Assembly (NCBI GenBank): GCA_948968885.1
Contig: CAREUR010000013.1
Coordinates: forward strand, 1 to 27,658
Direction: 5' to 3'
DNA: 27,658 bases
Source: an uncultured Eubacteriales bacterium
Lineage (GTDB): Bacteria; Bacillota; Clostridia; Oscillospirales; Acutalibacteraceae
Below are positions 23,255 through 27,658 of this stretch, piece by piece. Position numbers and translations under genes: made by a program. Under the pieces are notes generated by a model that had not been told where the DNA came from, made no database searches, and saw only the letters and a program-made list of their open reading frames with translations. Position 1 is the first letter of the stretch, and each line of letters starts with the position of its first letter.

Positions 23255-24607
23255 TTATCCCGCGGTGCGCCTGGGTCTAGATCGATTGGGTGCCGCAGTT
23301 GCAGGATGGTTACTGGCAGCAGAATTGGTCGTAGTGCGTTGAGCAGCATTATTATCTCTTGTCCGATTAGTGGCCGTGCGTTGTGTAGAAGCTGTGCTGC
23401 TAGCAGATGTGGTTTGCGCAGAAGTTTGAGCATTTTGATGGGTCGCGGGAGTGCGGACCCTTGCCGTGCTGTATGAGCTTTCTTTAACGGAGTCCTCGTA
23501 GATAAACTTAGCCAATTCGTAGCGGGCTTTGATTAGATCGTCTATAACCAGCACAGCGGCGCCATTTATATTCTGGCCGCTAAAGTTGCCGTCCTGAGGA
23601 ATCCGGAACTCAACAAACTCGTACTGCAAGTATTTTAGCGCGTTTTTGCCCAGAGTTATAATTTCGCTTTTCTTAAGATTCGTCCTAACGTAGGGGCCGG
23701 CCTTCTCGATAACGGCCAAAATCTGCGGCAAACTGCTAGATTTAAATTTGTTAATCAGCAAAGAGATAACGCGACGCTGCCGGAAAGTTCGAGCGTAATC
23801 GTCGTGAAGCCCCTCGGCAGTAGACACCTTGCGACTTCTAGCATATTGCAAGGACTGAGCACCGTTCAAATGATGCATCCCGTCGACTTCCTTAAGCAAA
23901 GGCGACTTAAACGGCTTGATGCCACCTTGGATGAAGGCGCTATCCAGCTCCAAGAGGAGCCGGTTTATGTGATGCGCCTCTTTTGCGGTAATCTCCATAT
24001 CCAAGCCGCCGATGATGTCGATAATGTCCCTAAAGCCCTCAAAATCGACCGTGCAAAAGCGATCAATCTTTATCCCAAAATTCTGTTCAATGGTTTTAAT
24101 CGCCAAACTCTCGCCACCAAGCGCAATAGCGGCGTTAATCCGGTTGTCTTTGTAGCCCGGGATATGCACCCAAAGGTCGCGCATCAACGACGTCAGCTTA
24201 ATCTTTTTGTGGCGGCTATCGAGCGACAAAATCAAAATAGAGTCGCTTCGACTATGAACGTCCGACTCCTCGTGCCGATCCACACCAAAAAGAGCAACAT
24301 TCAAAATCATCGGGTCGCAAGCAGAACTCGCAACGTATTCGCTTCCGCCGTCTTGAATGGGCTGATAATTGAGCGAATCCAGCATCCTGTAAGTATAAAT
24401 CATCGCGCCGCCAATAAGCCCCACAACGGCCGAAAGCATAATCGCACAGGCAAAAATAATTTTCCTTTTTCGCAACTTTTTAGAATTAGCAGAACGCCGG
24501 GGCATCCCAGAGCTAGGCCCTTTAGAACTGCTGTAAATATCGCGGCCATCGCTACCAAAACCCTCAAAATTATCGTTATAATCAGAATTCTTATTTTTAG
24601 GCGACAT
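23255..24607 (-). CDS. LytR-CpsA-Psr (LCP) cell-wall ligase
   Basis: LCP proteins attach teichoic acids or other anionic glycopolymers from undecaprenyl carriers to peptidoglycan. The 450-residue protein is a type II membrane protein: a cytoplasmic Ser/Lys-rich N-terminus, one transmembrane helix (49-72), then the LCP domain with Arg120, Asp122 (RSDSILILSLD) and SLMRDLWVHIP (140-150), which contain the expected conserved Arg/Asp residues, and INAAIALGG. Residues 380-450 are an unusual Thr/Ala/Ser/Asn/Arg-rich tail, ending basic. ATG 24607 has AAGGAG. Third gene after rlmB and the degenerate P-type ATPase. Confidence 0.92.
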   Translation of the reverse strand: MSPKNKNSDYNDNFEGFGSDGRDIYSSSKGPSSGMPRRSANSKKLRKRKIIFACAIMLSAVVGLIGGAMIYTYRMLDSLNYQPIQDGGSEYVASSACDPMILNVALFGVDRHEESDVHSRSDSILILSLDSRHKKIKLTSLMRDLWVHIPGYKDNRINAAIALGGESLAIKTIEQNFGIKIDRFCTVDFEGFRDIIDIIGGLDMEITAKEAHHINRLLLELDSAFIQGGIKPFKSPLLKEVDGMHHLNGAQSLQYARSRKVSTAEGLHDDYARTFRQRRVISLLINKFKSSSLPQILAVIEKAGPYVRTNLKKSEIITLGKNALKYLQYEFVEFRIPQDGNFSGQNINGAAVLVIDDLIKARYELAKFIYEDSVKESSYSTARVRTPATHQNAQTSAQTTSASSTASTQRTATNRTRDNNAAQRTTTNSAASNHPATAAPNRSRPRRTAG

Positions 24608-24634
24608 AAAATTTCTCCTTAAACTTTTTAAAAT

Positions 24635-26638
24635 TTACTTAAAATTTCGCATCCTAGAGGCCAAAACAGAAAAAACAAACCACAAGGCAGCGTACAAAAT
24701 AAGCGCGAAAATGCTGATTTTGCTAATATCGAAATTCAGGACGCAGACCAAAAAAATATTAAAAATCAGTTGAAACACCTGAATAGTGGTGACCAAAGCA
24801 ATATTGCTCTTTGTGAAACAACACGCCAAAACTAGCTTAACGAAGGAAGCACACGAGCCAAATGTTGCAGCAAAGGCGTTTGAGCTATCTTCAATTTTAT
24901 CACACAGAGTGTTAATTTTCTGCGAGTCGTCGTAAGAAAGCAGCGTCAAAAACTTCTCATTCACGTTGAAGTCCGAGGCAATTTTTGAAAGAGTCAAGTT
25001 GCAGTCAACAGTCTTAACAAAAATTTTTATATTGCTCCGAGCGCAGGCCAGCAGGGCGCCCGACAGGCTCTTAGAAGGTGTATACTCCAAGACAAACATC
25101 GCCACCAAGTCCTGCCCAATGGCGAAATAAGTTAGTTCGCAGCCCGGAACCCGGTACTTTTTCTCGTAGTCGCGGCTAGGAGGGTCAACTTTAAAATCCT
25201 TTAAAAGCTCTCGGTTCCCAACCAAAATCCGCTTACCATTGACCCATCCGATGATTCCTTTATTCTCTCTATAAGTAATGTCCGAAACCTTCGTTAAAAT
25301 GGCCCTTTTGCCCATAATAATCTTGTCAAAAACCTGACTGATAGGCGCATTCAGTCGACATATAACAGAAGCCGCTGCAAGGATAGCTTCATCCACTCGC
25401 TGACCATTAAATGTCTTGATCCCGCGAAGCACGATATTATTGGGCGGATAAAGGTCCGCGTCGTTTAGAACGATGCTTTTGGTTTTGGCGACCTTTTTGA
25501 TCGCGTTCTCGCCCACAACCATGGCCCGAAACTTGAGTACACGTCGGCACAAAGAGGACACAACAAAATTAACCGTAAAAGGCAGCGCAAATGGCGTGCA
25601 AAGGAGCAGAACAACGTCAAAGCAGGCAAGGACGCCAATTATGCTCATGTTAGAAAAGTGGTGAAACATCGTGCCAACTAAGCTCACAATACCGCAAACG
25701 CAAGCAAAAATGAGGCTTGCGGGGATAATCTTAGCGACCATGGATTCGGTAAAATTTTCGCAACAAGAATTCTTAATGAAATTCGTCAAGAAATTTGTTT
25801 TGTGCGCATAAGGCGTCAGAATGGGAGTTCGAGAAGTAATCGAAGGCACAACGTCGCTCAAGGGGTACATATCGACGTTATATTTTTGCTTTGAGGCCGC
25901 AACAAACTTAAAGTTGTTGAGCATCCGCTTTTTGGCAGTCAAAGAATTTAAAATCACAAGCAGAAAATTAAAAAGCAGCAAACTTACGTAAGTGCGGGAG
26001 CAAAAGGCGCTATGGGCGTGGTGGCGAAGGTGAAACAGCAAACAGGCGTAGCAGTGCAGAAAAGTTATAGTCAAAGGCAAAAATATTGCGGTATCTGCGG
26101 CAAAAACGAAGTACGAAATGTGATTAAAGGCCGACCGGATAAAGCTAAAGCCAATAATGCAGCTCAAAATCAGCATCACGTTGGAGGTAATTAGGTACAC
26201 GGCCGAGTAATTCACGTCGATAGGTGCAGACAAAGAGTTAAGAAAGTTAAAGAGCACGCTGTCCGCGGCGAGTGAAAAAACGAAGATGGCAAACATCGCG
26301 CAGAACTTGATGTTTAGGCCTTTAATTTCTTTTTTCAATTTATTTTTTATAGTTTTGGCAGACTCAACGGGGTTTTCTGTGCTATATTCAGGGTAAGCGT
26401 CAAAAGCTTCGTCCAACAAAAACTCTGAGTTTCGCGTTTCGCTGCAAAAGTTATCCTCCAAAAACGACTTAACCCTAAGAGAATTCGGAGAAGAAAGCTC
26501 ATCCGCAATTTTAAGAGGGTCTGTGTTTTGAGTATTCACCTTGTTTTCTGTGGTGCTAAAAATTTCCTCATACCGCGAAAAACTCCGCCCCTTGCCTGTG
26601 TAAAAAAAGCCCATTAGCTTAGAAAAAACTTGCTTCAA
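24635..26638 (-). CDS. Degenerate P-type ATPase (pseudo-enzyme)
   Basis: The 667-residue protein keeps the outline of a P-type cation ATPase, closest by eye to the heavy-metal class: a 110-residue cytoplasmic start, membrane segments near 112-135, 145-165, 173-200, 217-232, 303-322 and 332-360 with the helix-breaking TPFALP (348-353), then an N/P-domain part with GIIGWVNGKRILVGNRELL (461-479) and a C-terminal helix pair (about 610-662). The phosphorylation motif DKTGT is absent: the aligned stretch is VLNDADL (390-396), with Asn for Asp. TGD is TVD (543-545) and no GDGxND is found. It cannot form the usual phospho-enzyme. The gene is uninterrupted and in an operon, so it looks maintained and not decaying. 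Start is TTG 26638 with AAGGGGTG ten bases upstream; ATG 26614 is an alternative. Function unknown. Confidence 0.7.
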   Translation of the reverse strand: MKQVFSKLMGFFYTGKGRSFSRYEEIFSTTENKVNTQNTDPLKIADELSSPNSLRVKSFLEDNFCSETRNSEFLLDEAFDAYPEYSTENPVESAKTIKNKLKKEIKGLNIKFCAMFAIFVFSLAADSVLFNFLNSLSAPIDVNYSAVYLITSNVMLILSCIIGFSFIRSAFNHISYFVFAADTAIFLPLTITFLHCYACLLFHLRHHAHSAFCSRTYVSLLLFNFLLVILNSLTAKKRMLNNFKFVAASKQKYNVDMYPLSDVVPSITSRTPILTPYAHKTNFLTNFIKNSCCENFTESMVAKIIPASLIFACVCGIVSLVGTMFHHFSNMSIIGVLACFDVVLLLCTPFALPFTVNFVVSSLCRRVLKFRAMVVGENAIKKVAKTKSIVLNDADLYPPNNIVLRGIKTFNGQRVDEAILAAASVICRLNAPISQVFDKIIMGKRAILTKVSDITYRENKGIIGWVNGKRILVGNRELLKDFKVDPPSRDYEKKYRVPGCELTYFAIGQDLVAMFVLEYTPSKSLSGALLACARSNIKIFVKTVDCNLTLSKIASDFNVNEKFLTLLSYDDSQKINTLCDKIEDSSNAFAATFGSCASFVKLVLACCFTKSNIALVTTIQVFQLIFNIFLVCVLNFDISKISIFALILYAALWFVFSVLASRMRNFK

Positions 26639-26679
26639 ACTAAAAATTCACCCCTTAATCCCCGAATATACGTTACTTA

Positions 26680-27450
26680 TCACTTTAAAGCCAGGCTCAA
26701 CCGCTGCCGCGCGACTTCGTACATAAGGACTCCGGCCGCTACGGAGGCATTTAGCGAGTTTGTTTTGCCAAGCTGCGGCAGTGACAGTATAAAGTCGCAC
26801 TTTTCTTTAACAAACCGCCCCAGTCCAAAGCCCTCGCTCCCAATGACCAATGCAACCGATCCAGTTAAATCAGCCTTGCAGTAAGGTTGACCATCCATAT
26901 CCGCGCCGTATATCCACAATCCGCATTTTTTTAACAGCTCTAAAACAGAAGGAATATTCGTAACTCTGGCAACTTTTACATGCTCGAGCGCGCCGGCCGA
27001 AGCCTTAGCAACGGCAAAACTCAAGCTGGCTGCCCGCCGAGCCGGAATGATAACTCCGTGAGCACCGGCGCATTCTGCCGTGCGAATGATGGCTCCGAGG
27101 TTATGCGGGTCCGCAATTTCGTCCGCCACGATTACGAAGGGGGGCTCACCCCTTTGCGCAGCGACGTCTAAGATATCATCAACGCTAAAATACCGATGTG
27201 CAGCAACCGTGGCGATGATTCCTTGATGATTGGCGTTATCGCACAGAGAGTTCAGCTTTTTGGGGGCGACTTCTTTTACCGGAATTTTAAGCTCTTTGGC
27301 CTTTTGCAAAATGCTGGCGATGGAAGACTTGTGCATGCTGCTAGAAATCAAAATAGAATCTATATTACGGCCGGCGACGATAGCCTCTTTAACCGAGTTT
27401 TTGCCGATGATAATTTCGCCGGGAGCCTTTTTGGGCACAGTGTTTTTCAA
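26680..27450 (-). CDS. rlmB: 23S rRNA (guanosine-2'-O-) methyltransferase, TrmH/SpoU family
   Basis: A SPOUT methyltransferase, most similar in outline to RlmB, which methylates the ribose of G2251 in the peptidyl-transferase loop. The 256-residue product has an N-terminal RNA-binding domain starting GEIIIGKNSVKEA, motif 1 ADPHNLGAIIRTAECAG (about 113-129), motif 2 IGSEGFGLG (203-211) and motif 3 LPQLGKTNSLNASVAAG (224-240). I choose TTG 27450, with AGAGGG at 27462-27457 six bases upstream. An ATG at 27477 would leave only a few bases of leader after the promoter and has no ribosome site. It is first in the operon with the degenerate ATPase and the LCP gene. The exact target (RlmB or a paralogue such as TrmH) is inferred. 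Confidence 0.88.
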   Translation of the reverse strand: MKNTVPKKAPGEIIIGKNSVKEAIVAGRNIDSILISSSMHKSSIASILQKAKELKIPVKEVAPKKLNSLCDNANHQGIIATVAAHRYFSVDDILDVAAQRGEPPFVIVADEIADPHNLGAIIRTAECAGAHGVIIPARRAASLSFAVAKASAGALEHVKVARVTNIPSVLELLKKCGLWIYGADMDGQPYCKADLTGSVALVIGSEGFGLGRFVKEKCDFILSLPQLGKTNSLNASVAAGVLMYEVARQRLSLALK

Positions 27451-27490
27451 AAAAATCCCTCTTAATTTATTAAACATTAAAATCTTTTTA

Positions 27491-27499
27491 ATTATATCA
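27491..27499 (-). promoter_or_regulatory. Extended -10 promoter of rlmB
   Basis: TGATATAAT on the minus strand, i.e. TG, one base, TATAAT, the extended -10 form; the -35 region is poor. The start would be near 27484. Confidence 0.6.
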
Positions 27500-27560
27500 T
27501 ATTTTATAAAATTTTGACATGCAAATGCGCCAAAATCGAAAAAATATTTTTTGGCCGGGC

Positions 27561-27589
27561 TTGACAAAGTAAAGCAGAGCTGGTATAAT
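27561..27589 (+). promoter_or_regulatory. Consensus promoter of the right-edge tRNA
   Basis: TTGACA (27561-27566), exactly 17 bases, TATAAT (27584-27589): both boxes match the SigA consensus fully. It points right to the tRNA at the window edge and is divergent from rlmB. Confidence 0.9.
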
Positions 27590-27638
27590 CATATTTGTTG
27601 TTTTGTATTTGTAGCGGTGAGGCTTGTGTTGTAAGTGG

Positions 27639-27658
27639 GGGCCATTAGCTCAGTTGGT
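27639..27658 (+). tRNA. tRNA, 5' part only, identity unknown
   Basis: The last 20 bases read GGGCCAT, TA, GCTC, AGTTGGT: an acceptor 5' strand, positions 8-9, the D stem and the start of the D loop. The anticodon lies beyond the window, so the amino acid is not determined; tRNA-Ile or tRNA-Lys are among the possibilities. It stands about 50 bases after a consensus promoter and may open a tRNA or rRNA cluster. Confidence 0.8.

Noticed and set aside
1..27658. CRISPR array, intact insertion sequence, prophage or replication origin
   Set aside because: No regularly spaced repeats, transposase, phage structural genes or DnaA-box clusters were seen.

Overview
The window looks like a chromosomal segment of a low-GC Gram-positive bacterium, most likely a clostridium near the Oscillospirales/Ruminococcaceae. 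This is inferred from the gene set: a zinc-finger Clp ATPase, an ECF transporter core, an LCP protein, a DUF5711-like protein, ComEC and ruvCAB next to glmM. It also fits the strong Shine-Dalgarno sites, SigA-type promoters (TTGACT or TTGACA, 17 bp, TATAAT-like) and tRNAs with encoded CCA. I cannot name a genus. Except for one small gene at the left and a tRNA cut by the right edge, every gene is on the minus strand.

Left edge (1-1100): an accessory patch. It holds a GC-rich, hairpin-rich stretch that may be a group II intron fragment, a short excisionase-like reading frame that stops early, and a plus-strand gene with its own promoter for a transglutaminase-like cysteine protein. A minus-strand terminator follows, then a five-tRNA cluster (Gly, Arg, His, Gln, Lys in transcription order). 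The tRNA promoter region is repeated about 200 bp away, with a possible small RNA between the copies.

1842-5870: a likely operon cvpA - pgsA - zinc-finger clp ATPase - double-glycine leader peptide. 5921-15130: a long likely operon ruvC - ruvA - ruvB - glmM - methyltransferase - ecfA1 - ecfA2 - ecfT - truA - DUF5711-like membrane protein, combining recombination, cell-wall precursor synthesis, vitamin or metal uptake and tRNA/rRNA modification. 15136-16767: a PAP2 phosphatase and a polyphosphate kinase 2, each with its own promoter. 16786-23223: alaS - HIT protein - comEC - holA. 23255-27499: rlmB - degenerate P-type ATPase - LCP cell-wall protein. At the right edge a consensus promoter drives a truncated tRNA gene on the plus strand.

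Most genes are ordinary housekeeping. The least explained items are the double-glycine peptide behind the Clp ATPase (1842-2066), the P-type ATPase homologue that has lost its phosphorylation site (24635-26638), the transglutaminase-like orphan (318-929), the ComEC lacking its metallo-hydrolase motif, and the possible small RNA at 1722-1786. No CRISPR array, intact insertion sequence, prophage or complete defence system is visible.
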